Source: Pantoea sp. Mb-10
Lineage (GTDB): Bacteria; Pseudomonadota; Gammaproteobacteria; Enterobacterales; Enterobacteriaceae
DNA length: 64,000 nucleotides
Assembly: GCF_021272205.1 (NCBI RefSeq)
Contig: NZ_JAJSDX010000008.1
Location: forward strand, 62,001 to 126,000
Direction: 5' to 3'
The notes beneath the pieces were generated by a model. That model was not told the DNA's origin, ran no database searches, and was given only the letters and a program-made list of their open reading frames with translations. The stretch's first letter is position 1. Each line of letters starts with the position of its first letter. Positions 10,056 through 19,643 of this stretch are shown one piece after another. A program made the translations under genes and the position numbers.

Positions 10056-10985
10056 ATGACGCAGAAAAAAATCGCTATCATCGGCGAATGCATGATTGAG
10101 TTATCTGAGAAAGGGCAGCACATCCAACGCGGATTCGGGGGGGATACGTTAAATACTGCCGTTTATCTGGCGCGTCAGTGCGATCAACAGCAACTGCAGG
10201 TTGCGTATGTCACCGCGCTGGGCACGGACAGTTTCAGCGAGAGCATGCTCGCCGCGTGGCAGCAGGAGAATGTGCAGACCGCTCTGATTCAGCGCCTGGA
10301 CCATAAAATGCCAGGCCTGTACTTCATTGAAACGGACGATGCGGGTGAACGTACCTTCTGGTACTGGCGCAGCGACGCGGCCGCCCGCTTCTGGCTGGAA
10401 GGCCCAGAGTCTGAGGCAATCTGCGCGCAATTAGTCCACTACGATTTTTTGTACCTCAGCGGGATAAGCCTCGCGATTCTCCCGTCCGCGAGCCGCGAAA
10501 AGCTGATGTCGCTCCTGCATACCTGTCGGCAAAATGGCGGCAACGTGATTTTCGACAACAATTATCGTCCGCGACTTTGGGCAGACCCGCGCGACGCACA
10601 GCACGCGTATGCCGCGATGCTACGCCACACCGATATCGCGTTTCTGACGCTGGATGACGAGCACCTGCTGTGGGGCGAGCAGCCGCTGGAAGCGGTCTTT
10701 GCCCGCGCGCGCGCGGCAGGCGTTAAGGAGATCGTGATTAAACGCGGTGCCGAAGCCTGTTTGGTCGCGGTGGACGATGAACCGCCACAGACCATTCCGG
10801 CGCTGCAACTGGCAAAAGAAAAGGTCATTGATACCACCGCCGCAGGCGACTCCTTTAGTGCAGGCTATCTCGCTGTGCGTTTAGCCGGAGGCAGTGCAGC
10901 GGACGCCGCGGCGCGCGGGCATCTTATCGCCAGCACGGTGATCCAGCACCGCGGCGCGATCATTCCCCGCAGCGCCATGCCGTAA
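10056..10985 (+). CDS. kdgK: 2-dehydro-3-deoxygluconokinase
   Basis: PfkB/ribokinase-family kinase that phosphorylates 2-keto-3-deoxygluconate to KDPG in pectin and hexuronate breakdown. The family N-terminal signature (GECMIEL, then RGFGGDTLNTAVYLAR) and the C-terminal DTTAAGDSFSAGYL motif with the catalytic Asp and anion hole are present. It is 309 aa, identical in length to E. coli. A KdgR-like operator lies upstream. A hairpin follows the stop at 10993-11015. Confidence 0.96.
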   Translation: MTQKKIAIIGECMIELSEKGQHIQRGFGGDTLNTAVYLARQCDQQQLQVAYVTALGTDSFSESMLAAWQQENVQTALIQRLDHKMPGLYFIETDDAGERTFWYWRSDAAARFWLEGPESEAICAQLVHYDFLYLSGISLAILPSASREKLMSLLHTCRQNGGNVIFDNNYRPRLWADPRDAQHAYAAMLRHTDIAFLTLDDEHLLWGEQPLEAVFARARAAGVKEIVIKRGAEACLVAVDDEPPQTIPALQLAKEKVIDTTAAGDSFSAGYLAVRLAGGSAADAAARGHLIASTVIQHRGAIIPRSAMP

Positions 10986-11343
10986 ACCCCGCGCGGGTGG
11001 CGCGGTGTCACCCGCAATAAAACCTTCATTTTTGCTAACGCAGCGAGACGGAAAATTTGGCTTAATCGCGCATTTTATTCTGTCAGTTTTGGCTAGCACC
11101 GCCCACTGTTCATCTGCGCCTGTTTACTGTGTCATTTGGTTCACGTCTGCTTAAGTGAATGATTTAAATTCAATGCATTACGTCAGAAAATATTGCCGCC
11201 AGGCATAGTCCGAAACTGCGTAAAACCGCCTGCCATCGCTGGACGCCAGCCATAAAAAAGACCATGTTTTAATCAATAACAGCAGGACGCTGTGACGCTG
11301 GCCGCGAACATAAAAATGATGACCCTCCCGTTAGGACAGGCTT
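10986..11343 (+). other. kdgK-esterase intergenic region
   Basis: 358 bp without a gene. It contains a 7-base-arm hairpin right after kdgK (GCGGGTG/CACCCGC, 10993-11015) lacking a T-tract, then A/T-rich sequence that presumably carries the promoter of the esterase gene. No ribosome-sized ORF or clear operator was recognised. Confidence 0.5.
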
Positions 11344-12216
11344 ATGCACACAGAAATTATCAATATCTGGCCGCACGGTGATGCGCCAGGCGCAAGTGAC
11401 TCGCGCGCGCAGCCGCAGATTGTCGATCTTGCCAAAGAGTACGAACCTTATGACCGCGCCGCCACGGGCGTGCGCTGCCCGGAAATGGCCATTTGGCACC
11501 CGGAAACCTCTAACGGCATTACCCTGTTGGTCGCGCCTGGCGGCGGCTACCAGCGCGTGCTGATCGACCGAGAAGGCAGCGCGCTCGCGACGTTCTTCAC
11601 CTCCATGGGCTATACGCTGGCGGTGATGACGTATCGCCTGCCGTACGATGGCCACCACGAAGGACCCGACGCGCCGCTGGCGGATGCGCAACGTGCGGTG
11701 CGCGTGCTGCGCGAACGGGCGCAGCGCGGCATGAACGGCAAATATGTTGTGATGATGGGTTTTTCTGCGGGCGGCCACGTTGCAGCCTCGTTGGGTACCC
11801 GCTTCGGCGAGAAGATCTATCCCGTTCAGGATCAAGCAGACAGCTTCTCCCCGCGCCCTGATGCCATGGTGCTGATCTATCCGGTAATCAGTATGCGCGA
11901 CGGGTTGGCGCACGAAAGTTCACGCACTCGTCTGCTGGGCGCGTGGCCTGACCAAAAGCAGATTGATGCCTATTCATTGGAGACGCGCGTCCATGCCCAG
12001 ACGCCGCCTACGCTGCTGATTCACGCCACCGATGATGAGACGGTGCCAGTGAACAACAGCATGGTGTTCTTCAGCGCCTTGCGCGAGCACAAGATACCCA
12101 CAGAGATTCACTTCTATCAGAAAGGCGGGCATGGTTTTGGCATTCGCGGGGTCGCGGATTATCCGCTCGCGAGCTGGCCGATGCTGGTGACAGAGTGGCT
12201 GCGCGCCAAAACCTGA
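11344..12216 (+). CDS. Alpha/beta-hydrolase, acetyl-esterase-like (BD-FAE / xylanase-associated type)
   Basis: 290-aa cytoplasmic-looking hydrolase without signal peptide. Oxyanion segment APGGGYQ (65-70), nucleophile elbow G-F-S141-A-G, a candidate acid Asp at 230/231 in HATDDETVP, and the catalytic His263 in GGHGFG form a standard triad. The fold resembles acetyl-xylan or 4-O-acetyl esterases that deacetylate carbohydrates. The substrate cannot be read from sequence. It lies between kdgK and yhjJ, which are adjacent in E. coli, so it is an addition at this locus, and pectin or sugar-ester use is a reasonable but unproven guess. An AGGACAGG ribosome site precedes the ATG. Confidence 0.8.
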   Translation: MHTEIINIWPHGDAPGASDSRAQPQIVDLAKEYEPYDRAATGVRCPEMAIWHPETSNGITLLVAPGGGYQRVLIDREGSALATFFTSMGYTLAVMTYRLPYDGHHEGPDAPLADAQRAVRVLRERAQRGMNGKYVVMMGFSAGGHVAASLGTRFGEKIYPVQDQADSFSPRPDAMVLIYPVISMRDGLAHESSRTRLLGAWPDQKQIDAYSLETRVHAQTPPTLLIHATDDETVPVNNSMVFFSALREHKIPTEIHFYQKGGHGFGIRGVADYPLASWPMLVTEWLRAKT

Positions 12217-12223
12217 TCCCCTT

Positions 12224-12354
12224 TATAGGTCGCGCCACAGCGGCGTTGACTGCGCGGGTTCGCCCCGGTCACTTACCTGTGTAAGCGACCGGGAATCAGC
12301 CCCTTTGGGGAGGGATGTTTAAAGCTTACGAGGAGCGCAGGGTGCACGCCTATA
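12224..12354. repeat. ERIC-like intergenic repeat
   Basis: A 131-bp element between the esterase stop and the convergent yhjJ stop, bounded by inverted TATAGG/CCTATA ends. Its centre (about 12263-12300) matches the enterobacterial repetitive intergenic consensus: the block GGTCACTTACCTGTGTAAGC followed by CCGGGAATCA corresponds to the core used for ERIC1R/ERIC2 primers. Length is close to the canonical ~127 bp. Such elements are transcribed imperfect palindromes. The match is from memory of the consensus. Confidence 0.8.
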
Positions 12355-12362
12355 GCGCCTTA

Positions 12363-13868
12363 TCAGGCTGACGGCGGCGCGACTTCCGCGGCACTCGCGC
12401 TGCCGCTGGTATCGGGCTTGGCCTCTTCAGCAGCAGGCGCGTTGGCGGGTGGCGCCATCAGCTTGTCCCAGCTCTCTTGCAGCGATTTTACGTTGGTCTC
12501 CGCCTCACCCTGCGGCTGAATCAGCACCATGGTAAGCTCCTGCGTCAGCTGTTGACGCAGTTCCTGATTGAGTTGCTCACGCGTGAGTTCACCCAGGAAG
12601 GTCTGGCGCAACTTCTGGTACTGCTCCGGCGCAATGTCCACGACCGCGTTCTGCTGCGATCGCAAACGCTGCCCGACCAGAATATCGGTATCGGTGCGCG
12701 CATAGGTAGCAAACAGCTTGTTCAGCTCCAGCAGCTTCTGCGCCATCAGCGCATCAAACTCCTCTTGCGGCAGCCCTTTATCACGCACAGTCGCCAGTTC
12801 TTTCGCCACCTGATTCAGGTTCTGTGCCAGCGACGCGTTCGGGCTATCCATATTGATAGCGCATTGCGCACGTTGGTACAGCACGCGGCAGTCAAAGCCC
12901 ACCTGCACGTTTTGCGCCTTGCTATCGGCCAGGGCGCGCTGTACGTGCCAGAACAGCGCTTCGCGTGCCAAATCGCTCTGCCAGTAGCGCTGCAAGTTTT
13001 GCGAGTCACGAATCGGCTGCCAGGCGGTATCCCACACCAGCGATAAGCGATCCTGATTGATTGCGCCGTTCACTAAATTCACCGGCTGGTTTGGCAGCGG
13101 CGACAGCGTCGGGAGCGGCGCCGGCGCGGCACGCTTGCCGGTGAGCGGTGAGAAGGCCTTGTTAATCTGCTCCGCCATACTGCGACCGTCCACATTCCCT
13201 ACCACATAGAGCGTCATGCTATCGGGCGTATACCACTGCTGATAAAAACGCGTCAGCTGGGCAATATCGACGGGCGCGCGCGGGGCTTCGCCGGGGTCGT
13301 GCGCCAGCATGGTGGAACCCTTCAGGCGATAACGCCACCAAACATCTTGGGTGTTGGCTGGCCAAGTGGCAATCGGATCGGTGGCGCCCAACGCCGCGGT
13401 GATCACCTGCTCGTTAATGTCCATTTTCCCTGCAGTTGCCGCCAGCCAGCTCAGGGCTTCTTTCAGCAACTCGGGACGGTTGTTGGGCAGGCTCAGGTTG
13501 TATTGCGTGTAATCGTAAGAGGTGATGGCGGGCGGTAAAGGCCGCTGCGGATCCATCGCCTGCTGCCACAGCGCGCGCTGCTGGTTGGTATCCAGCGCGG
13601 TGTTGTGCACCATCGCCAGACGCGGTAATAAATGGCTATAGCCGGTTTGCTGTGCGCTCTCCACCAGTGAGCCGGTGTTAATCATTAAGCGCAGCTCGAT
13701 ACGGTCGCTTGGACGCTGCGGCGTGGTCAGCAGCTGCCAGCTAAACCCATTATCCAGTTTGCCTTCCTGCCAGGCGGGATCGGGCTGGAGTGTTTCAGCG
13801 TGTACGCCAAAGCCGGATGCCGCAAGGATCAATCCGCCAGCCATAAGCCGAATTATGGTGCCCTGCAT
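12363..13868 (-). CDS. yhjJ: M16-family peptidase-like protein YhjJ, probably inactive
   Basis: 501-aa exported protein: signal peptide MAGGLILAASGFGVHA-type at the N-terminus, then an insulinase (M16) two-lobe fold. The zinc-binding HxxEH motif expected near residue 80 is replaced (GYSHLLPRLAM), as I also recall for the E. coli protein, so proteolysis is unlikely. The segments LVNTGSL-like (LMINTGSLVES), WYTPDSMTLYVVGNVD and LREALFWH-like (LAREALFWHVQ) confirm the family. The C-terminus is Ala/Pro/Glu-rich. Function unknown; it is conserved next to kdgK and dctA. Confidence 0.9.
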   Translation of the reverse strand: MQGTIIRLMAGGLILAASGFGVHAETLQPDPAWQEGKLDNGFSWQLLTTPQRPSDRIELRLMINTGSLVESAQQTGYSHLLPRLAMVHNTALDTNQQRALWQQAMDPQRPLPPAITSYDYTQYNLSLPNNRPELLKEALSWLAATAGKMDINEQVITAALGATDPIATWPANTQDVWWRYRLKGSTMLAHDPGEAPRAPVDIAQLTRFYQQWYTPDSMTLYVVGNVDGRSMAEQINKAFSPLTGKRAAPAPLPTLSPLPNQPVNLVNGAINQDRLSLVWDTAWQPIRDSQNLQRYWQSDLAREALFWHVQRALADSKAQNVQVGFDCRVLYQRAQCAINMDSPNASLAQNLNQVAKELATVRDKGLPQEEFDALMAQKLLELNKLFATYARTDTDILVGQRLRSQQNAVVDIAPEQYQKLRQTFLGELTREQLNQELRQQLTQELTMVLIQPQGEAETNVKSLQESWDKLMAPPANAPAAEEAKPDTSGSASAAEVAPPSA

Positions 13869-14050
13869 GTGAACCCCTACTCAAACAGATAAACGCTCGT
13901 TAGCGCGGCCTTTACGGTCACGAAGAATGCGACCGGCGCGGTACATTACCGCCACGTTTATTCAACGACAGACTCTTTGACCACAATAAGGTCAGGAAGT
14001 CGCGCCACGAGGTAAAAAATCAGGAAAAAAATCAATGGGGTTTATTATGC

Positions 14051-14087
14051 AAATGCCCGCTGTCAGGGCAAGTGACAGCGGGCATTT
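14051..14087 (-). terminator. Hairpin downstream of dctA
   Basis: Perfect 14-base arms (AAATGCCCGCTGTC and complement) with a 9-base loop, 27 bases past the dctA stop on the minus strand. The A/T-flanked stem ends in TTT on the transcript, a short U-tract. Likely the dctA terminator. Confidence 0.7.
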
Positions 14088-14113
14088 ACTGGGAAATTAG
14101 CGCAAATTGCAGG

Positions 14114-15394
14114 TTATATGCTGGTTTGTGAAGCGCTAGCTACCTTTTTAGAGGAGGAAAGCGTCGACTTCATCTGTTGCTCATCCAGCTGACCGACCCA
14201 TTTCGCCACCACCACGGTAGCCACGCCATTACCGACCAGGTTGGTCAGCGCACGCGCCTCTGACATAAAGCGGTCAATACCGAGAATCAGCGCCAAACCG
14301 GCCACCGGCAAGTGTCCGACGGCAGACAAGGTTGCCGCGAGAACGATGAAGCCGCTACCGGTCACGCCTGCAGCGCCTTTCGACGACAGCAGCAGCACCA
14401 CCAGCAGGGTGATCTGATGGAAGATATCCATATGCGCATTGGTCGCTTGCGCAATAAATACCGCCGCCATGGTGAGGTAAATCGAGGTGCCGTCAAGGTT
14501 GAAGGAGTAACCGGTGGGGATCACCAGGCCAACAACCGATTTTTTACAGCCGAGCTTCTCCATTTTGTCCAGCATGCGCGGCAGTGCCGACTCAGAGGAA
14601 GACGTGCCCAGTACAATCAGCAGCTCTTCTTTGATGTAGCCGATAAATTTGAAGATGTTGAAGCCCGCCCAGCGCGCAATCGCTCCCAGTACAATCACCA
14701 CAAACAGCACGCAGGTAATGTAGAAGCAGATAATCAACTGGCCCAGTTGCACCAGCGAACCTACGCCGTATTTACCGATGGTAAAGGCCATGGCGCCAAA
14801 CGCACCGATCGGTGCAAGACGCATGATCATGTTGATCACGCCGAAAATGACTTTGGAGAAGCTTTCGATAACGTTGAACATCACGGTACCGGCACTGCCC
14901 AAACGGTGTAACGCAAAACCAAACAGAATGGCAAACAGCAGCACTTGCAGAATATTACCGCTGGCAAACGCGCCGATTACACTGTTCGGGATCACGTCCA
15001 GCAGGAACGCCACAACGCCTTGCTGTTCTGCCTGTTGGGCATAAACCGCGACGGCTTTGGCGTCCAGCGTCGCAGGATCGACGTTCATGCCCGCGCCAGG
15101 CTGAATGATATTAACCACTACCAGGCCGATGATCAGCGCAATGGTACTCACCACTTCAAAATAGAGCAGCGCCACCGCACCGGTGCGCCCAACGGCTTTC
15201 ATGCTCTCCATGCCGGCAATACCGGTCACCACCGTACAGAAAATCACGGGGGCGATGATCATCTTGATCAACTTAACAAACCCATCTCCGAGCGGCTTCA
15301 TTTGTGCGCCTAACTCAGGATAATAATGTCCCAACAGGACGCCGATGCCGATGGCAACCAGCACCTGGAAGTAGAGGCTTTTGAAAAGTTTCAT
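14114..15394 (-). CDS. dctA: C4-dicarboxylate:proton/sodium symporter DctA
   Basis: Inner-membrane DAACS-family carrier for succinate, fumarate, malate and aspartate under aerobic growth. Typical segments: [19 protein letters not shown], the serine-rich reentrant loop [12 protein letters not shown], the transport motif [12 protein letters not shown], and [15 protein letters not shown] near the end. The ATG at 15394 (426 aa) was chosen because it aligns with the start of E. coli DctA (428 aa); an in-frame ATG 20 codons upstream would add a non-conserved tail. It lies between yhjJ and pdeK as in E. coli. Confidence 0.95.
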   Translation of the reverse strand: MKLFKSLYFQVLVAIGIGVLLGHYYPELGAQMKPLGDGFVKLIKMIIAPVIFCTVVTGIAGMESMKAVGRTGAVALLYFEVVSTIALIIGLVVVNIIQPGAGMNVDPATLDAKAVAVYAQQAEQQGVVAFLLDVIPNSVIGAFASGNILQVLLFAILFGFALHRLGSAGTVMFNVIESFSKVIFGVINMIMRLAPIGAFGAMAFTIGKYGVGSLVQLGQLIICFYITCVLFVVIVLGAIARWAGFNIFKFIGYIKEELLIVLGTSSSESALPRMLDKMEKLGCKKSVVGLVIPTGYSFNLDGTSIYLTMAAVFIAQATNAHMDIFHQITLLVVLLLSSKGAAGVTGSGFIVLAATLSAVGHLPVAGLALILGIDRFMSEARALTNLVGNGVATVVVAKWVGQLDEQQMKSTLSSSKKVASASQTSI

Positions 15395-15624
15395 AACAGG
15401 TGTCCAGGTAGAGACGGAATTCACCGCCATTATTAGGGAGAACGCATGCGGCAAGCCGCTTCAAAGCGTAAAACCTTACCGATTGCCGAAAAATAACACC
15501 CTGTTAACAGGATTAGTATCCCCTTACATTCCTTACAAAAGTTACAAAACTCTAAGTATGAACTGAAACGCTTCAGCTTTACGCGCAGCCAAAAATTCAT
15601 TAGAAAAATCAATAAATCACGCAA

Positions 15625-17634
15625 CTATTCAGGGTGGGACGGCTTCTCTAACCAGCGGGGAGTAAAGGCAGACAGTGGGAGCGCCTCCGCATACAAATAG
15701 CCCTGGCCAAGGGTGATGCCGCGCGCCAGTAGCCAGTCGCGCTGCTCTGCGGTTTCCACCCCTTCGGCAATCACTTCTAAATGAAGAATATCGGCGATGG
15801 CCGCCACGATGCGCACCATGGTGTCATCGTTCGGCAGTGCAGCGACAAAACTGCGATCCATCTTTAGCTTGTCTACCGGCAGCGCTTTAAACTGGTGCAA
15901 ATAGTTAAGATTGGAATACCCCATGCCGAAATCGTCGAGCGCCACGGACACGCCCGTTTGCTGCAGCGAACGCAACAGCGACATAGCCTGCTCCGCGTCA
16001 CCAATTTGCGCCGTTTCCGTAATTTCCAGGACCAAACTGCCGCGCGCAATGCCGTGCAGCGCCAGCAAGCCTTGTAAATGGCTGACCATGCTGACGTCAC
16101 GCAGCTGCACCGCCGAGATATTGACACTGAGCGGCAAGGTGATGCCCTGCTTCTGCCACGCGGCGAGAATGCGACACGCTTCTTCAAACACCCAGCGGCC
16201 AATCGCGGCAATCACGCCGATCTCTTCCGCGCTGGCGATAAACTCTTCCGATAAGCCATAGCTGCCATCCGGCATGCGCATGCGCAGCAGCGCTTCCGCG
16301 CCGGCCAGCTCGCCGGTCTGCATATTGATTTGCGGCTGTAGAAACAGGGCAAACTGGCCGTCTTGCAAGCCTTGCAAAATGTCGTGCTCTTGGGTGAGGC
16401 GCTTCTGCGCGCGCTCGGTCAGCTGCGGATCGAAAAACAGAATCTGGTTCTTGCCCTGATGACGCGCCGACATCATCGCCGAGGTCGCGCGGTCCAACTG
16501 TTCGCTGGCACCGATCGCGTCGCTGTCGTACAGCGCCAGGCCCATGCTGGCATTGGGACGCAGCTGCAGCTGATGCAGCGTGACCGGCTGATTGATGCGC
16601 AGCATCAGGTTACGCGCCAGCCGCAGGGCGCGGAAAGGCGTGTGCGCACGCTTCATTAACAGCGCAAAATCGCTTGGCCCGGTCTGCGCAAGCAGCGTGT
16701 GGTCGTCCACGGTACTGCGAATTTTCTCGACCAGCGTCAGCATCAGCGTATCGCGCTGATCGTCGCTTAACACGCCATTGCCTTCCTGAAGCGTCTCAAT
16801 GCGAATCACCATCACTCCCCACGGCTGGCGATGCTGATGGCGGATATGCTGATCAAGCAGCGCCAAAAACAGCGCGCGGTTGGGCAGATCGGTGACGGCA
16901 AAGTGCGTGGTCATGCGACTCATCTCATCATGAATCGACTCCAGCACCTGCTGATTGCGGTTGTAACTGCGGATCAGCATGCCGATTTCGTCATCACGGT
17001 GATTGGGCGGCAGCGTGAGTTTATGCGTCAAAATGGTGGACGGCGGCAGCGCCTGCAACTCGCGTGACACATGGCGCAGCGGATGCACAATTAATCGATT
17101 AATGCACCAGCTGATCGCGACTGACAAAATCAGCGCCAGCAGCAAATAGGTAGTGATCATGGTGGACAAGGTGCTGAGCAGGAACTGGTAAACGCGTGAC
17201 GAGTCCGCCTGCAGCACCAAATACGCGATGGGCTTGGGCAAGCCGCGATGCTCCACCGAGTAGAGCGGCAAGGTAATTTGCACTGGCAGCTCAAACAGAC
17301 GCGCGACCAGGCGTGGCACCGATTTTTCCGGCACGAAGTCGGCGTGCAGCGCCTGAAAGGCGTTCGGCAGCACCACATCCGCGCGCGATAATATACCGGC
17401 CGGTTTCAGGGTATTCAGGATATGTTCGGCCTGCGGAATATCGGCTTTCAGCACCGCTTCAGAGAGCGGCTGGCGCACGGTATGCGCGATATTCTCCATT
17501 TGCTGGGCGTAGTCGATTCTGCGCTGCTGCACAAAGTGAAAAAGCTGGATGACGATAAATACGCTGATGGTAATCAGCGCAACAGCGGAAACCGTGGCCA
17601 TCTGCTTTATCGTTAAGGAACGACTAACGCGCAA
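15625..17634 (-). CDS. pdeK: Biofilm regulator / c-di-GMP phosphodiesterase HmsP-type (PdeK)
   Basis: 669-aa inner-membrane protein: membrane segment near residues 10-35, a periplasmic sensor region, a second membrane segment near 160-185, a HAMP-like linker, a degenerate GGDEF domain (the signature is replaced by GPSDFALL), and an intact EAL domain (GAEALLRM, NISAVQL, DDFGMGYSNLNYL, EGVETAEQ). It is predicted to degrade c-di-GMP rather than make it. The start is taken as TTG at 17634: an AGGAGAGG ribosome site precedes it and the N-terminus RVSRSLTIKQM then matches E. coli YhjK. An upstream in-frame ATG would add 21 unsupported residues. Its place beside the bcs cluster suggests control of cellulose. 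Confidence 0.88.
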   Translation of the reverse strand: MRVSRSLTIKQMATVSAVALITISVFIVIQLFHFVQQRRIDYAQQMENIAHTVRQPLSEAVLKADIPQAEHILNTLKPAGILSRADVVLPNAFQALHADFVPEKSVPRLVARLFELPVQITLPLYSVEHRGLPKPIAYLVLQADSSRVYQFLLSTLSTMITTYLLLALILSVAISWCINRLIVHPLRHVSRELQALPPSTILTHKLTLPPNHRDDEIGMLIRSYNRNQQVLESIHDEMSRMTTHFAVTDLPNRALFLALLDQHIRHQHRQPWGVMVIRIETLQEGNGVLSDDQRDTLMLTLVEKIRSTVDDHTLLAQTGPSDFALLMKRAHTPFRALRLARNLMLRINQPVTLHQLQLRPNASMGLALYDSDAIGASEQLDRATSAMMSARHQGKNQILFFDPQLTERAQKRLTQEHDILQGLQDGQFALFLQPQINMQTGELAGAEALLRMRMPDGSYGLSEEFIASAEEIGVIAAIGRWVFEEACRILAAWQKQGITLPLSVNISAVQLRDVSMVSHLQGLLALHGIARGSLVLEITETAQIGDAEQAMSLLRSLQQTGVSVALDDFGMGYSNLNYLHQFKALPVDKLKMDRSFVAALPNDDTMVRIVAAIADILHLEVIAEGVETAEQRDWLLARGITLGQGYLYAEALPLSAFTPRWLEKPSHPE

Positions 17635-17773
17635 TTCAACCTCTCCTGGCTCAGTAACCTGTTCGATGAAAATCGCAGCAAGTATATCCCAGATCACACT
17701 TTTTTGGCGTCAGGATAAAGTCGAAAATAGCGGGTTCGCGCAAGATAATCCCTGACACGAGAGTGAGAGGCGC

Positions 17774-17806
17774 GGCGCGCGGCGACCCGCGAGGCCGCCG
17801 CGCGCC
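17774..17806. terminator. Strong GC hairpin after bcsG
   Basis: Perfect 11-base arms (GGCGCGCGGCG and complement) around an 11-base loop, 9 bases past the bcsG stop. No T-tract follows on the minus strand, so the mode of action (RNA stability or pausing) is uncertain. Confidence 0.45.
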
Positions 17807-17814
17807 AAAAGGCA

Positions 17815-19455
17815 TTATTGCGGGTAGGCGACCCAATCGCCGCCGTTCAGGCGTATCCAGGGTTTACCCTGATACATCATCACCACGGCGTTGTCGTTTT
17901 CTGACACCACGGGCGTTTGCGGCAGCTTGTCGGTCAGCACCGCCATATTGACGTTCGGGGCGTTGAATACCTGACCATCAACCACGCGTGAGATCAACTC
18001 CGACAGCGCCTGCAGGCTGGTCGGCGTATCAATCGTCAGCGGCTGTCCCTGATGCGGCGCTTTCATGCCCACAAACTTAATGCCGACCGGCACGTGCGTA
18101 ATGTTCGGGCTGGGGATATCGCGCAAACCGGACATCTGCATTTTATCACCCTGCAGCGCCGCGCCGTGCTCCGGCACCACCAGCACCATCACGCGACGTC
18201 CCGATTTATCGAGATTAGTCAGGAAAGTATCCAGCTGATCAAACAAGACTTTTGCGCGTGGCTGCCACTCTGCGGTGCCGGTTTTGCCCAGTTCTCGGGT
18301 GCCGTCGTGCAGCGGAATCAGGTTATAGAAGGTAGCACTGCGCGCATCGCTGCTTTTGCTGCGATCGTCGAGCCAGCGCTGCATCAGTTGCCCATCATTA
18401 AACACCGGCGACCCATCAAACGAGGTCAGTTCGGGTGCAATGCCGGCCTGAGACATCAGCGGCGCCTGCATATTGCCGTCTTCGCGCAACTCTTTTAGGT
18501 AGTTACCGAACACCCCGGTGTGATCCATCATCAGCTCTTGCTTGAAGCCCAGTTTCGCCAGGTTATCAAACAGATAGCATTGCGCATCCGTGGGCTTGTA
18601 CAAATCGCTGTGCGACGTTTGGCCGCAGCTGGCGCGCAGCAGGCGAATGCCCGCCGGTCCGCTGTAGCCCGTCGCCGAATTGTAGTTATTCAACATAATA
18701 TCAAAGTGCTGCCACAACGGATGATTGCGCAGCTGGGCCACATCCATATCGGACCAGGAGAGCGAGCAGATATTAATGACTAAAATATCAAACGGCTGCG
18801 AATCCGCGGGCAGTGCTTCGGGGAAGTGCGTAACGCGCTTGCGCTCGCTGTCATAAAAGCGATTGAGCCAGGCAGTGAGATTGGCGCTGGTGGGCGGAGC
18901 AGATTGATCGAGCCCCTCCGGCACGCTGCCGGCCGCCGGTTTATTGGTGAGCGCAACCTGCGGCGTGGCGGCTTTTTCCGGCAGCAGGCTCATCGACGGG
19001 CCGGCAATCGTCAACACGTTTAGCCAGATCAGCGCCAGCGAAACCAGCACGGTAACGCGGATCCACTGTGACACAAACAGGTAGATCACCAGCAGCACGA
19101 AGCCTGCACCAATCATCTGCCAGTTAATAAAGCGCGCCGTGAGATCCAGCAGATAAGCCGGTGAAAATCCCGCGACCTGGCTGCCCTGGCTCATGATGGA
19201 GTTGAGGCCCGGTAGCCAAGTGTCGTGCCAAAACAGTGCGAAGCCAATCGGCAGCGAAAGCCAGTGGCGCAGGCGGTGCAGGCGGTATGATGGCAGCGGC
19301 AGCAGCAGCCACGCCAGAAACACAAGGTTACTCAGCGCATGAAAGTTAAGGTAGCCGTACCACAGCAGGGCAAATTTGATCAGGAAGTAAAGGTTCCAGC
19401 CGCCGAGACCGCGCCACAATGAACCGTTCAGCGTTGGAGGAGTAGATTGACTCAT
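17815..19455 (-). CDS. bcsG: Cellulose phosphoethanolamine transferase BcsG
   Basis: Inner-membrane enzyme that transfers phosphoethanolamine from phosphatidylethanolamine to cellulose. 546 aa: about four to five N-terminal membrane spans (to ~150), then a periplasmic alkaline-phosphatase-fold domain. Zinc and catalytic residues are intact: C230 in NICSLSW, nucleophile S265 in ATGYSGPAG, C277 in RASCGQ, and EHG in VVPEHGAAL. Positions are shifted by 13 from E. coli C243/S278/C290. Overlaps bcsF by 4 bases (ATGA-type), so bcsE-bcsF-bcsG form one operon. Confidence 0.96.
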   Translation of the reverse strand: MSQSTPPTLNGSLWRGLGGWNLYFLIKFALLWYGYLNFHALSNLVFLAWLLLPLPSYRLHRLRHWLSLPIGFALFWHDTWLPGLNSIMSQGSQVAGFSPAYLLDLTARFINWQMIGAGFVLLVIYLFVSQWIRVTVLVSLALIWLNVLTIAGPSMSLLPEKAATPQVALTNKPAAGSVPEGLDQSAPPTSANLTAWLNRFYDSERKRVTHFPEALPADSQPFDILVINICSLSWSDMDVAQLRNHPLWQHFDIMLNNYNSATGYSGPAGIRLLRASCGQTSHSDLYKPTDAQCYLFDNLAKLGFKQELMMDHTGVFGNYLKELREDGNMQAPLMSQAGIAPELTSFDGSPVFNDGQLMQRWLDDRSKSSDARSATFYNLIPLHDGTRELGKTGTAEWQPRAKVLFDQLDTFLTNLDKSGRRVMVLVVPEHGAALQGDKMQMSGLRDIPSPNITHVPVGIKFVGMKAPHQGQPLTIDTPTSLQALSELISRVVDGQVFNAPNVNMAVLTDKLPQTPVVSENDNAVVMMYQGKPWIRLNGGDWVAYPQ

Positions 19456-19643
19456 GGGGCTTTATTATCCGTTTTAGCTGTTTGACGTTGCCACTGCCCT
19501 TCTGATTTCAGCGCACGCGTCGGCAGCAAACGCAGCAGCAGGCTACTGCTGCTGTTGGGTAACCAGCGCACAAACCAGGATTTCAGAAACAGTAAAATGA
19601 GCATCAGCAGGATCGCCACCTGCACCCAATCCATTAGCGTCAT
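19452..19643 (-). CDS. bcsF: Cellulose biosynthesis protein BcsF
   Basis: 63-aa single-span membrane protein (VQVAILLMLILLFLKSWFV) with a basic cytoplasmic tail. In E. coli BcsF recruits the c-di-GMP receptor BcsE to the membrane and works with BcsG. Overlaps bcsE and bcsG by 4 bases on either side. Confidence 0.93.
   Translation of the reverse strand: MTLMDWVQVAILLMLILLFLKSWFVRWLPNSSSSLLLRLLPTRALKSEGQWQRQTAKTDNKAP

Noticed and set aside
11111..11150. CRP site before the esterase gene
   Set aside because: TGTGT and TTCAC half-sites are present, but the spacing is two bases too long.
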